A stretch of DNA of 64,000 nucleotides from Chinchilla lanigera (GCF_000276665.1 NW_004955488.1:702257-766256); one strand, 5' to 3'. Shown: positions 1 through 12,069, counted from the stretch's first letter. A program made the numbers and translations. Notes: generated by a model from the sequence alone, not told the origin.

Positions 1-1050
1 GTTACATTTTGAAAACACATCCATGTAATGGATTGTCACCATCTGTGGCTGGTTAAATACTGATATCTTATTCCAAGTTATTAAAATCAATTAGTTTTCA
101 GCTAAGATAAGCTACATACACAGTCAATACCTTCACACTTCTGTGACTACTCTAAGTTATCTGACTCCTCTGAGTCCTGATTTTTCCAAGAATATAAGAA
201 AATTACATTTGTTCTTCTCCTAGTGTATGGTGATGTTCAGAAAGGCTTAGTTATCTTAATTATTTCTTTTAATAATATCCTATGGTAGGTGAGATTCTAA
301 AACTAATATATGCATTTTACTGAATCTCTTGAAATATTTTAAAAAGGAAATACTACAGTGGCAGAAATGGGTCGTGAAGTTTACCATTCCTTTAACATAA
401 GGTATTAACAGGGTGAACTATCAGTAGCCAATTCAGAGCAGAGAGAGTAAAGGAGCTTTGGTGAATGTGAAGGGCCAGAGGATGAGATACTTTAGGTGTG
501 TGGAGGTGATGCCTATGAAGGCGGAAATGTGGAAGAAATAGGAGTGAAGGTTGCTTTCCAAATAGAAGATGAGAGGTTCTGGGAACTGGAAAAGACTGTG
601 GCAGACAGAGGGCAGAGAACACCACGGGAACAACTGCTTGGAATGGCAGTTTACACACTAAAAACCAATACAACTTACTATGTGTCTCCGTGCCTTGCTT
701 TATAAATTGTTTGCTATATTCTTTATAACAGACATGGTACCACAGAAAGAGGTTACATGTCATGTTTTTTTATATTTTTATAGCCCTTTTCCATGCAAAT
801 CTCATTTGGATTTTAATGTAATTTCAACATAGTTTTTATGGTTTAATAAAACTTGCAAGCATTAAAATGCTATTAAAGTGTTACACATGGTTAATAATAC
901 TTATGGACTTCTGAAAGCAGCTATTATTAAACTGAACAAAGTCATTAATGTCTTTAAACTTCACACCAGGCTATAAAATACCAAATGGATTTCAACTGCA
1001 TCTACAGTGTGGTCCTGATATCTGATTGTATGTATCTTCTCTCTATTTTC
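1..1050. other. Unassigned AT-rich intronic sequence
   Basis: No gene or repeat family recognised. A less AT-rich island at about 430-650 is open in short frames on both strands (69 codons on plus from 496, 123 on minus). These have no recognisable domain or splice context, so I do not call them coding. Confidence 0.5.
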
Positions 1051-1065
1051 ATATATATTTATCTA

Positions 1066-1101
<36 letters not shown>

Positions 1102-1115
1102 ATCTATCTATCTCT
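1051..1115. repeat. TATC/ATCT tetranucleotide microsatellite
   Basis: About ten near-perfect TATC units, preceded by a TA-rich lead and interrupted once near the 3' side (ATCATCT). It is not part of a SINE tail, because the B1-like SINE starts about 50 bases later. Confidence 0.95.
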
Positions 1116-1162
1116 TTTTTAGATTGAAAGTAAAGTAAAGCTAAAGTAAAAATAAATGAGCA

Positions 1163-1331
1163 ATGGCTAGGCATAGTGGCACATGTCTGTAATCCCTACA
1201 CTCCCCTGACGCTGAAGTAGGAGGATTATTGCTAGCTCGAGGCCAGCCTGGGCTACAAAATGAGCTCAAGTTTAGCCTGAACTGCATAGTGAGACCCTGT
1301 CTCAAAAAGACCAACCAACCAACAAACAAAA
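1163..1331 (+). mobile_element. B1-like (7SL-derived) SINE
   Basis: The left part carries the 7SL/B1 A-box region (GGCATAGTGGCACATG, CTGTAATCCCTACACTC). It is followed by GAGGCCAGCCTGGGCTAC, a second GAGCTCAAG/CCTGAAC block, and the B1 end GAGACCCTGTCTCAAAAA with an ACC/AAAC-rich tail. The internal duplication of the GCC(A)GCCTG block is shared by the other B1-like copies here and looks like a lineage-specific variant. Clear target duplications were not found. Confidence 0.85.
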
Positions 1332-1993
1332 AGGTGTCAATTTTTCCCATTAATTGTGACTTCTTTTCAGGTCACTGACAGAGTACAAACATCGCTGGCT
1401 CTTTGCTTTCATATTTATGAAATGTTAGGGTCATGAGAATAAACTCTCTTCCTTCAAACTTAACACTGAATAAGTCAGTGGAAAACATTTGGTTTGATAC
1501 TAGGAAAAGAATTAGCAGACATGATCTTTGCTAAACAAAAATGATACTTTGAATTACTTGAAATAAAGTCTATGAATGGCAAAGACTAAAAATTTCATTT
1601 AATGTCAGTTCAGGTTTTTCCTAGATTCTAAGCAAGCATAATGATAAGTGGCTATTTCTTCACTAGCCAATATCATCACTAATAGTTTGGCATGTCTAAA
1701 ATATGTATCACTCAAATGTACTTTTAGTGTTAAAAACACCCTTCTGGTTCTCAAGAAATCATCCAAAGTATGCTTATAAAATTATTTGAATATTATGTAA
1801 TATGCCTAGCAGCCTTTTTTATTTATTTTAAACTAATTGTCTTACACCACCAGAAATAATTTATGTATTTTGTATCACTATTCATAGCAATGTTGCTTCG
1901 TGTTTGGCCATAGTAGTGAGCAAACTAGCTATATGTCAGGAATTCATTCATTTTACCATCTTTGAGAATCATATTCAAAATCAGCAGTTGTCA
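1332..1993. other. Unassigned intronic sequence
   Basis: AT-rich unique sequence. I see no repeat, splice site pair or open frame of note. Confidence 0.45.
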
Positions 1994-2165
1994 GTCCTAG
2001 CGGCACAAGTCTGTAATCCCAGCCCTCTGGGAGGGTCAAACACAAGGATTACAAGCTTGAGCTCAGCCTGCATTACCTAGTGAATTAGCAAGACTCTTTC
2101 TCGGGGATCAGGAGAGCTTGTAACTCAGGGTCTTGGTTTAATTCCCAGTAACCCCAAAATAAAAT
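1994..2165 (+). mobile_element. B1+ID dimeric SINE (B1-dID type), diverged
   Basis: A diverged B1 head (GCGGCACAAGTCTGTAATCC, then GAGCTCAGCCTGCATTACC and GCAAGACTCTTTCTC) runs directly into an ID-like tail (AGCTTGTAACTCAGGGTC, then TTTAATTCCCAGTAACC) and an A-rich end. Fused B1 and ID units of this order are a known rodent SINE architecture. Divergence shows an old copy. Confidence 0.7.
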
Positions 2166-2924
2166 CGTCAAGTCTAAATTTGTTCTTCGTTCCTTCCTTC
2201 ATTGGTTCTTTCCTCTTTTTTTAGTTCACAAAACCTACTAATTACTTTCAAAATTTAGCAACTATTTTAAGAAGATAAAGAATGAACACTAACAATCTTA
2301 TTTTATACTATTATTATACATGTAATATCAAAAAATAAAATATTTTAATGAGGAAAGCCAGAAATAAACAAGATATAATTCTGACATTCCACTAATCTAA
2401 GAAGCCCAATATTTATAACTAAAGAAGTAGATGACATTTAGATGAACCAATGCCTGCTCAGCAATGTCACCGCAGATCTAGGTGCCCATGTGACATGTCT
2501 CTGTATTCATGTGTGGTTCCACTTAAGCCACTTAATAATCCAGGCTTACCATCTAAAGCTGTCCTGGAGACACAGAAATAACTCAATGAAGAAGCACCTA
2601 GCCAATGTATGTAGGATATAAAAGCAGCTTTATGAGACTTCTGATCAACTGCAGTGAACATCAACAAAGCAGGCATGAAGAATTAGGAATGAGACACAGA
2701 TGTGTACTATCGCTAGTCCTTTCAACAGAGGACTCTAAATCTTAGCAAGCACAATCAGGTAATAAAATGGGTACATAAAGGAAAGGAAGAACTCAAGCTA
2801 TTATGTGCAAATAAATGATCCTCTCAATACAAGAGCAAAGACCCCCCACTACCCTTACAATTAATAACCAAAATTTCAGTAATGTAGCATGTTCAAAATA
2901 AGCACACAAAAATCAATACAGAGG
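2166..2924. other. Unassigned intronic sequence
   Basis: No repeat family or gene recognised. Short open frames (for example 2467-2676 minus) lack any domain or splice support. Confidence 0.45.
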
Positions 2925-3278
2925 TTGCCTGATCTCTAAATAACAGTATGCAGTATGAGAACCATCATTGAACTCCTACCATCTTGTATGGTGAAGCTCT
3001 GCATCACTTCCAATGTTTTTTGTTTGTTTGTTTGCTTTTTTGGTTTTTTTTTTTTGTTACTTATTACTGTCTTTAACTGTTTGATCAATCTTACATTCTT
3101 ATGTCTGGTGGACTGAGCAACTTCATTGAAGATAAAAGTATGTAATATAGCAACCATCATTAATTCCTATCATTTTATTTTGTAGGCCTGTATCATTTTT
3201 GTTGTTTTTGTGTTGTTTTGAATTTTGTCTTCATTGTTGTTCTGTTAGTTTCTTTTAATCTTTAAAATAAAAAAAATC
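2925..3278 (+). mobile_element. L1 3'UTR ends, two units head to tail
   Basis: The 3' unit (about 3060-3278) matches the L1 3'UTR block seen elsewhere here: TTTGATCAATCTTAC, a GGACTGAGCAAC segment, GAAGATAAAAGTATGTAATA, an ACCATCATTAATTCC motif, then T/G-rich sequence and a terminal ATCTTTAAAATAAAAAAA tail. About 190 bases upstream a second, more diverged copy of the same AACAGTATGCAGTATGAGAACCATCATT block occurs in the same orientation, separated by a T/G-rich run. This could be two insertions or a duplicated 3'UTR module. Confidence 0.65.
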
Positions 3279-5262
3279 AATAGAACACCTGTAATAATGA
3301 ACCAACTGAGAAAGAAATTAGGAGAAAAATGTCATTTACAACAGCATCAAGAAAGATTAAATATTTAGGAATGAACTTAAGGAAGTGAAAGACCCCTGCA
3401 ATGAAAACTACCACACTCTGAAAAAGATAAATGAAGAGGACATTAAAGAGTAGAAAGATATCTCCTGCTCCTGGATAGGCCGAACGAACATATTAAAAAT
3501 GCCAATATATCCCAAATTGATATACAGATGTAACACAGTCTCTGTCAAGAGTACAACAGCATTCTTCAGAGAAATGGAAAAAACAATCCAACTATTCGTA
3601 TGGACCCATAAGAGATCCAGAAAAGGAAAACCAATCACAGGTAAAAAGGTGCAAGGTGGGAGGCCTCACAATCCTGTACTTGTAGTTAGATTACAAAATA
3701 ACAGAGGTGAATTTGAATGCACTGGCACAAAAACAGAAGTAAGGAGCAACAGAACAAAACAGAGGATGCAGAAATAACCTCCAGCACATTCTACTACTTG
3801 ATCATTAAAAAATGGGTCAAAAGTTCACACTGGAGGAAAGATCGTCACTTTAATAAGTGGTTGGGTGAATTGACTATCTATACACAGAATATTGAACCTA
3901 GACCAACATTTCTCACCAGATGTTTAAGCAGTGTCAAAATGGATCAAAGAACTAAATGCTAAAGCAGAAACACTTAATCTGCTGGAAGATAAAATAGACA
4001 AAACTTTTGAAGTTATAGGCATAAGTAAAGGCTTTCTCAACAGAATTTCAGTTGCCCAGGAAATACCACTGAGAGTCAACAAACAGAACCATATCAAATT
4101 AAAAATGTTCTGGGGCTGGAGATTTAGCTCAGGGGTACAGCGCCTGCCTGGCAAGCGTGAGGTTGTGAGTTTGATTCCTGGTACCAGAAAACAAACAAAC
4201 AAGCAAACAAAAAATTTAAAAATGTTCTGTAAAGCAAAAGAAACAACAAACAGAGTGAAAAGAAAGCCTGCCAAAAAAGGGAAAAAATACAAGCCATTCT
4301 TTAGGCAGAGAAACAATGCCTAAAATATATAAAACCTCAAAACATTATACCTGTAAAATAAAAGACTCAATCAAAAATAGGCAAGTGAAATGAACAGACA
4401 TGACTCAGAAGAAGAAATAAAAATGGCCAATAAATACTTGAGAAAATGCTCAGTGTCACTGGCCATTAGAGAAATGCAAACTAAATAACACTGAGATTCC
4501 ATCTTACCCCAGGAAGAATGACCACAGTCAAAAAATCAAATAATAACAAGCACTGGAAAGGCTGAGGGGAAAAGGAATCTGTATACATTGCCAGGTGCAA
4601 TGTAAACTAGTACAACTACCATGGAAATCAATCTGGAATTTCCTTAAACACCTAAAACCAGAAATTCCATTTGATGCAGCTACTTCCCTGCTAGGTATCT
4701 TCCCAAAAGGGCTAAAGACATCAAATCACAGAGATGTATCTATATCAATGTTAACAGCAGCACAATTCATACTAGCTACATCTTGAATGCAGTTTACATG
4801 TCCATCAACAGAAGAAGGATAAAGTACATGTGGCGTTTACATATACTAGAGTACTATTTTGCCATTAAAAAGCAAAACACAAGTCATTTGTAGGAAAACG
4901 GATGCCCCTTCAGACCATAAAGTTAAGTGAAATAAATCAGACACACAAGCTTAAAGGTCACATGGTTTCCCTCATGTAACAAACCCAAAGGATAAATAAA
5001 GGGTAAAATAGAAGATGGATCATGGAAAATAGGGAGATAGACCTTCTGCAAATGAGAAGGCCATCAAAGGACAGATGGAGAGGGGTTGGATGGGAGGGAA
5101 AAGGGAGGCAACAGGGAATTAACATATGTTATGTGCATGTGCCAAATCTTCACATGGAATAGAAACATTATGTAATGAAAACGTGTGCCAATACAAATAC
5201 GGACAATGGCAGTTGGTGAGACTTGGTACCACCTGAAATAATTCTGTAATAAAAAGATACGC
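3279..5262 (+). mobile_element. 5'-truncated L1 (ORF2 C-terminus and 3'UTR)
   Basis: The start encodes the C-terminal L1 ORF2 signature in broken frames. An L1-typical KYLGMNL-like stretch and a GRTNILKMPIYPKLIYR-like stretch near 3475-3530 are recognisable. Downstream come the classic LINE-1 3' landmarks: TTAACAGCAGCACAATTCA near 4750, GTCCATCAACAGAAGAAGGA near 4800, AAGTGAAATAAATCAGACAC near 4925, and a terminal AATAAAAAG near 5250. Stops and frameshifts make it dead. An ID SINE at 4112-4215 interrupts it, so this L1 is older than that SINE. Confidence 0.85.
4112..4215 (+). mobile_element. ID-like SINE (tRNA-derived) nested in L1
   Basis: Starts GGGGCTGGAGATTTAGCTCA (box A region), then CGCCTGCCTGGCAAGC, then a box B-like GAGTTTGATTCC and an AAAC-rich tail. 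It has a perfect 13-bp target duplication TTAAAAATGTTCT at 4099-4111 and 4216-4228, typical of L1-driven retroposition. Joining the flanks restores L1 continuity. Confidence 0.95.
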
Positions 5263-5544
5263 TATCTATAAGACTGCTGGAAAAATATACTCCCACATAA
5301 AAAGTTAATAACATAGTGTTAGGTGAGCATTACAGTTACTGCATGGAGTTCATTAAAAGCTGGTACTCACTGACAAAAAAGGATGAATGATACTCTAAAA
5401 AATGTGCAGAAACTGAATACAGTTTGAGAAGGAATAAAAACAGACAAAAACTGAAGGAAAAGCAAATGCATGAGGGACAGATTTATGTGTAGGACATGTA
5501 AGCAATAAGAAAACAAAAAGTAAAATGCCAAATGAGTGAGTTAA

Positions 5545-5656
5545 GGGGCTGGGGATTTAGCTCAGCGGCAAAAGCACCTGCCTGGCAAGCGCAAGGTCGT
5601 GAGTTCAGTTCCCGGTACCGGAGAAAAACCAAAAAAAAAAAAAAAAAAAAAAAAAA
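5545..5656 (+). mobile_element. ID-like SINE, young-looking copy
   Basis: Full-length body beginning GGGGCTGGGGATTTAGCTCA, with CACCTGCCTGGCAAGCGC, a box B-like GTGAGTTCAGTTCC and a pure A run of more than 25 bases. The target duplication GAGTGAGTTAA is perfect at 5534-5544 and 5657-5667. The long unbroken A tail and retained CpGs suggest recent insertion. Confidence 0.95.
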
Positions 5657-5667
5657 GAGTGAGTTAA

Positions 5668-8304
5668 TACTAAAGCATAAAAGATAAAAGGACCAGTGTT
5701 TTTAAAAAAGCTTTACAGACTTGAAAAGATACATAAAAGGAAATAAATATATACTATCCCACATTATTAAACACTTAAAATTTCAAAAATCAGACAAAAG
5801 GGATTTAAACTACAAATTCTCCATATAAAAGTATTTTCAAAAGAGTCAATAAAAATATTTCATACATGTTTTAAGTTAAAGCAATTAAAAATCATGTCAA
5901 TTTCCCTGAACAAAGTGAATTCCTAATATTAGGCATTCATGAACATAGAACCCAATTTATTTTCTCACGGTTGGAGAATAAGGCAACGTAACAGCATGTA
6001 CTGTATAACGCTTAAGGATAAGCTCTAAGAAATTTGTACTTTCAAATTGTAATTTATATTAAAGAAAATAACACAATAATTTATATTGGCAGTTTCAAAT
6101 TTGCTAGAGAATTCTGAAGGGTAACACTATAATCCAGAGTTCTGTGATTCAACATTAAATTTCCTATTCACAGAAAAGAGCTTCTAAAATCCTTAAGAAA
6201 CCATCAATAGAACACTATACTGATCACTGAAGGCTGAAATATTTAATTGAAGTCAACCAAACTTCCAATTGAAGTCAACCAAACTTTAGCAACCTGATAA
6301 ATAAATCATCAATGAAAATAGGAACATCAACTTTAACTGTGATTTATATAAATTTTGAAGAAAAATAGTAAAAGAAAGATAATAACAAAACATTCTACTA
6401 TGTTTTGAGAGGTAGATATTTCTTTTTGATAAAGTTTGAAAAATGTATCAGAGGGCATTGGCTGGTAATACAATTTTCTTTTTAAGTAAAGAATATCATT
6501 ACAATTGCATTCATATAGCATATATTAACTCTTAGTGCATACACAAATCCGTTGATTGAAATTGCAAAGCACCATCACCCACAGTGTAACTTTTGCCTGG
6601 TAAATAAGTGAAAGACTGTGTTTATTGCCACCAACTCTGCAGACTTTTCAAAGTACGGTGGGGATCTCCCTGCAGTAACTGCACCATCTAAAATCACCAT
6701 TCAGACTTTGAGCAGTCTTCAGTCACATTGAAGCCACAGTGAGAAATTTGCAGACAGACTTAAATGCAACTTGAAAAGCCTTGTAGCATAATGAAGGCCA
6801 GTGTTTATCCCTGCTAGACATGCCAGGAAAAGTAGGCTTGTCCTTGTTCATTTCATGGGCTTCATCTTTAGGTCAGTCTAGGCAGCTACAGGCAACTTTC
6901 CTTCAAAGGTAATATTCATAAAGGAGCTCTCAAATTGCTTGGTTTAACAAATATCAACAGTTTGTATATTCACTTTGCTTTTCTATAAGTAGTTTTTTAA
7001 TTGAACAAAATAGGTTTCCATGAATAGAAACCGATGTGTAGCATTGTAGCCATTGGGAGTGAATGTTTCTTTTATTGTTGCCAACTTAATCTAGATACTG
7101 ACTAGGTTATATCTCTGAGGGCCTTAATGTGATCATTTCTGTAGTCCTGTATCACTTCGTTGCATCCATGGTAGAAACAGGTTATTGTGTTTTATCCACC
7201 CATGGGTACATAATAAGCAAATCTATGCTAAACAATAACAAGATACTTGAGAGCGAGTAGGATTATTAATAAGATCCTTCCCAACACAGGGACAGTATGT
7301 GTGTATTTTAAATAAAAATGCCATGTGAGGCAACACATAATTAACAATGAATGTGTCCTAATAATAAATACAATATACACACATGAAAAATTAATTGTTG
7401 AGTTTATGAGAGATTGATATCTACCTACACTTTACTAGAGGCATATAACCCCCCACAAATGGTCCCACACTGGATCAAAATAAATGAAGGGATAATCATA
7501 CCCTACATTGAGAAAAATAGTGGTAAATTTTAGGCATTAAATTTAAGGCACAATACATTGTCTTAAAGAGAAATATGTGATAAAAGATAAAATAATAGAT
7601 ACTGAAATATACTTGGTAAACTTGCCAGTAATTTAAGATACATTGAAAAAACCATAGATTTTAACTTAACATCAGCCTATCACAAATCACACTGAAGTAA
7701 AAAAAAGGGAAGTCTTATATGTAGTTTTATACCTGTGCTCAATTCATATTTTTAAAATTGAACAGATAGAAAACTCTCAAATGACCAATCAATTATATAT
7801 AATGTGGTCATAAAAGTTATACATAATACAATCATAAAAATAAAGGAAATGAAAATCTCCTAAGAAGTTAAAAACTATAATAATTGTTTCAAATATATAG
7901 TAATAGAGTAATTTATCTCTATAACTCAAACACTTTTATATCTTTGTAAGGCCTCAGTAGGTAGCTATTACAGCAACAAAAATGAATCTCTGGCTAAAAC
8001 TTATGCTGTAAATATGAAATATTTATTAATCAGTTATTGGTATAATATTTAAGAGGAAAATCCCACTTTCAGAAAAGAAAGGAGATAAGCAATTATTAAG
8101 TTGGGATTAAAGTAGAAAATCAAAACTTGGGTTGGTATGAATACATGACATTTGGGAAGAGTAACCATCGGCTTTCAGTAAATGTTGATTTCAAAGTTGC
8201 AATTACACAATTTAAGATGGAAACTTGTAGACTAATCACTCCCATTTCATAGCACTCTCCTCAATACGTACACATTTAACCAACTGAGGTAAATACTGAC
8301 GTAC
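5668..8304. other. Long unassigned AT-rich intron stretch
   Basis: No gene recognised in 2.6 kb. It holds a short tandem duplication at 6244-6285 (listed separately). No SINE, LTR or confident L1 segment could be identified by eye. Confidence 0.45.
6244..6285. repeat. Direct duplication of 20 bp
   Basis: AATTGAAGTCAACCAAACTT occurs at 6244-6263 and again, identical, at 6266-6285, separated by two bases. No other copy was noticed in the window. Confidence 0.9.
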
Positions 8305-8499
8305 AGTCCAAAGCGTGTCACAGCACGTCCATCACAGCAAATCCCTCCACGCAGAGACTTGCGTTCAGCGCAGGCTCCTCCAAGCTGCCGCTGTCTGTCC
8401 CGCAGTGCCTGCCAGCGGGTCCCTCCGTGCACCTGTGAGAAAATCCATGTGCCCACGCTTGCCGAGAGCCCTCCACACACAAGGGACCAGTGTACAGGC
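8305..8499 (-). pseudogene. EYS: Decayed EGF-like exon, probable EYS relic
   Basis: Seen: a GC-rich island on the minus strand with a good acceptor (pyrimidine-rich, ending CTTCACTTAG before 8499) and a possible donor GTACGT after 8305. In the frame that takes two bases to finish the first codon it reads as two EGF units. A segment GFSHRCTEGPAGRHCGTD keeps the last two cysteines and the typical glycine spacing. The following SLEEPALNASLCVEG matches the start of another EGF but has lost the first two cysteines. The third and fourth cysteines of the first unit are also gone, and a TGA stop follows about 59 codons in. Known: extracellular EGF units need six paired cysteines. Inferred: this exon is no longer under selection. 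Its strand, island-like composition and position after the clear EGF exon at 16915-17086 suggest the same gene. It could instead be a fragment of another EGF protein. Confidence 0.5.
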
Positions 8500-9742
8500 C
8501 TAAGTGAAGATATAGAGAATATAAATTCATAACTCATAGAAAGAAAAATCATTCTGTTAATATGTGTTTATGTAGAAACATGTTTAGAAAATAATACGAC
8601 AGTTTATCAAAGTACATATTTATTGCTATATAGGCCAAATTCTGTCCAATGTTTCACTGCTGACTTTTCAGAAAAAAAAATTATTAGGATTTACTAAAAT
8701 ATGTACCATCTTCTCCAATAATATTGCTAAAGCAACTTTCCTCAGAGACTCACTGACATATACGTTAGTTCTGCCCGATGTCCCAGTCCGCCGCAGTCAG
8801 GCCTAGCTTGGGTCCGTTGGGACGATGGTTAGCATAGCCTCCGTTCCCTCTCCAGTCAAGTAAAACACTCTTCCACTATTGTCTTGCATCCCTCTTATAA
8901 ACCTGCAACTCAGGAATATCTGGGTTTTGAATCCAGTCAGAATCTTTTGGATTTCCCTTGCGTTCAGCTGGACATACACCAAACATTTCTGATACCTATA
9001 ATCTTAGAAGCAGAGGAGTTTTGTGGAACAAAGGAATTCTGAATAGTATCTATTTTTCACTTTTTATGTTTAAAACTTTTTAAGTATCTCTTGCATTTAC
9101 TCATTTATCCAAAAAGTGGCATTCTATTGATTATAGCTACATTATTTGTAAAATGCCGGTAATGTCACCAACCTCACATAGGTTGCTATGAAAGTTAAAT
9201 AATGAATAAAAACCACTTGCTACTGGGACTAGACATAGTTCTGTAAATGTCCTCTTGCTTCTCTTTTTACTTGAAAGATGACCGATGTCAATCTCTACTT
9301 CAATCATTTTCCCTTCCTTTAAATAGAAAATATGTTCTATGTATTTACTTTCTACCGTATCATACTGCATACTATTTCAGTTTATATTGTTGGTTTATAT
9401 GTTCACTTTATGCAAAACATGTTATGATACTGCCAACACCATGTGACAGCTAATGTAATGTTAACTGAAAAGATTTTCATCTATAATTATGACAAATGAT
9501 TCATGGAAAGTTATGACATCATCAGTAAAGCTGTTTAAAATGTCTTTTCATGTGTTATCTGCACAAAATGGATACAAGAAACTTGAACGCGTTGCATTCT
9601 GGGTTCCCAAGTTATCACATACTCAAAGATAGTTGCATACATAAACATAAAATGCATTTTTGAGCATTTTACCTGGAAAGCTAAAATTTTTTAGAACTTT
9701 CACTACTTGGTACTGATAGTGAATAATGACTTGTAGAGTGCT

Positions 9743-9811
9743 AATAATGAAGTAAAGCTAACAAAGAACAAAGAATTCAAAAAAATAATGAATAGTAAAG
9801 CTAACAAAGAA
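9743..9811. repeat. Imperfect direct duplication
   Basis: AATAATGAAGTAAAGCTAAC followed by AAAGAA at 9743-9768 recurs with a two-base insertion (AATAATGAATAGTAAAGC and onward) at 9784-9811. The spacing is about 41 bases. Probably a local replication slippage product. Confidence 0.75.
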
Positions 9812-10564
9812 TTTTGTTAGTCTAACAATGAATATGCATTGCGTTCATATCATGGGTCTAAATGGAAAATTAAATATTTGGCAAAATTACCAAGAGTTTA
9901 GTTAGTTTAATTACCAAGAGTCGTAGCTTTTGGTAGGAAATGGATCATGCTCTTGAGTATAAAACTTCAGTCATGCATGGAACCGAGAGGATGATCTTTT
10001 CCACTCACCCAAGTGATAGGACCAAGTGTCTGTTGTCATAAAGAAATGCCATTCTCATATCTATTCACCATTGCTGACAATGAGAACTCCTCAAGAATAA
10101 CTAAGCGTGCTTAGCACACTTCCTGAAGGTTTTGCAGTTATTTTACAAAATGTAAATGTAGAATTCCACTGGGAGTGGCATGGAAACGGGCTTTTCTCTT
10201 AGTCCTATGGCTGCATATATATAGAATGATTTATTAGAAAGCGTTGCATAAACTAATTGAATTGTACCTCCCTTAGGAGGAAAGGGATTGTTTTTTGACT
10301 GCCAACAGTTCTGTCTCTGGGGTTTACAAGAATCTTTTACTAAATCAATTAGAAGGCTTAATGGGGAATACAAAGGCAATCTCTTCTTTAGAGAAAATCA
10401 AATTGTCATTTAAAGTTCTTGATCTTCCCTGGTTCATAAATTAAGGAAGTTGTCTTTCCTTTTGTTCATGATCATTTATAGTACTTTGTTATATGTTAAG
10501 ATAATAAAGTAGTTCTCAAGAAGAAGTAACTAATGTAATTTTAGAAAATGCAAAAATCAAAAGC

Positions 10565-10603
10565 AGGGGAGGGTGGAGGAAAGGAGAGAAGAGGGGAGGG
10601 AAG
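10565..10603 (+). repeat. Purine-only GA-rich tract
   Basis: Nearly 40 bases of G and A with one T, containing four runs of three or four G (two at each end). The G runs are too far apart for a classical quadruplex. A low-complexity tract is the safe call. Confidence 0.7.
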
Positions 10604-12069
10604 CTCCAGAGCAAGGTAATTTGGACAATGGAGCTGGAGTCCAGGTTTCCTTCATTTAACCTGTATGTGAGAAGTCGTGGCAGGAAATGCTGCAGGGTGT
10701 GTCAGGCTGGTAGAGCAGGGGCTGGCCTGCACTCACTGGGGACACTGAGCAGGAGGAAAGTGCTAGCTCTTCTGCTGAGTGGGACCATCACCTCGCTGAC
10801 TCGCAGGACTGTGCTCTCTGGAAGATGTGGCTTAGATCTTAGAGTATGTCTTGTGATCTCTGAACTTCCCTGAGTAGAAAGTTATTTTCTGAGGCCATTT
10901 TCATCATGACACTTTTCTCTTAACAGCTTCTGTGTTACTTTTTAAGCACTGACGTATTTGAGTAGTGCATTGTTTGCTTCAACAAGCTCACAGAGAAACA
11001 ATATATTATCAGATATGCATGGAACCTGTATCTTGATATTGGACACAGCACATACTACCCATGAAATTTTCACTCCCCCCTGATATGGTCTGTTAAGCTT
11101 CACAAATTTGTCCAAACTTTTCCTGGCTCTTAACAAAACCTACTGGTATAGCCCAGTGGCCTTAAATTGCATATGAATACCATGAGTGGTGGGTAGCTTG
11201 TTAAACTGCCCAATAACCAGTGTCTGTCCATTTCTATCAAACTCCCTGATGATCCTGCTATAAGACCATGGACTAGATACTGGGTGGTGAGAACAGTGTC
11301 ATAGTTGTATTTGCTTCCCAAGTTTGAGGAAGAGCTCAGGCATGCTGGGATGACTTCACGAAGGTCACGTAGTGAGACAGACAGAGCAAAATCATAGGCA
11401 CTCAATCTTTGCTTTGGAACTCATTGTATGATAAAATCATGACTTTCACAGAAATGCATCAGCTATGGAATTGTGCTTATGATAAAGCATAGAGCAAAGG
11501 TCTAATATTTGTGAAGTTTATTTCCAGTATAAGTTTCACTGTCTGCTTTTATTTTCCTCAATACTTACCTGTTTGTATTTGAAACTGAAATAGATAAAAG
11601 GGAGATTTCATTCCTTGCCCACTTTGATCTGACAGATGGGACAAGGTGTAAACAAAAGGCAGCTTCTCTTTGCTTTTTTCAATAAATGAAACGATTATAC
11701 ATACCAAAATTAGGATTCTTCCTGGAGTTATTTAATTTTTATCTCTGTATGGAAAATGTGTCTGGATTTCAAGGAAAGGCCGTTAAAATGTAAAAATTAA
11801 TAACTGTCCTAGAGACAACTTGAAATGTACAAATACAATACAGGAAATCAGGGGACTTCAAGATGAAAGCTACAATGGCCAACTGATGACCCAAACTTTG
11901 AGATTTTCTTAAAAGCCAAAGTAGAGTTTCAAATGCATTTAAAAAAATAACTCATACTTTATACATGGTCCCATTTTCTCAAATAAACTAAAGCATACTG
12001 CAGAAGAAATCTGTGATGGTTAAGAATGGAGAAACCTACTTGGTCATGATGTGTGACCACTTTGATAAT

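Larger units (their letters stand above)
8500..12069. other. Unassigned intronic sequence with a CpG cluster
   Basis: No repeat family recognised across 3.5 kb. Notable sub-stretches are a seven-CpG cluster at 8763-8843 lying in a 63-codon open minus frame (8994-8803), a local duplication at 9743-9811, and a GC-richer stretch at about 10560-10880. None has enough support for a gene call. Confidence 0.4.

Noticed and set aside
496..705. 69-codon plus frame overlapped by a 123-codon minus frame
   Set aside because: No domain, no start or splice context, and open in both directions, as expected from local composition.
1051..1115. CRISPR-like regular repeat
   Set aside because: It is a four-base microsatellite without spacers. 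No array with repeat-spacer structure exists in the window.
3499..4323. Open plus frames of 80-130 codons
   Set aside because: They lie in the truncated L1 and the ID SINE nested in it, and are transposon debris and not host genes.
10565..10603. G-quadruplex promoter element
   Set aside because: G runs are split into two pairs separated by about 19 bases, which is poor for a stable quadruplex, and no gene start lies nearby.
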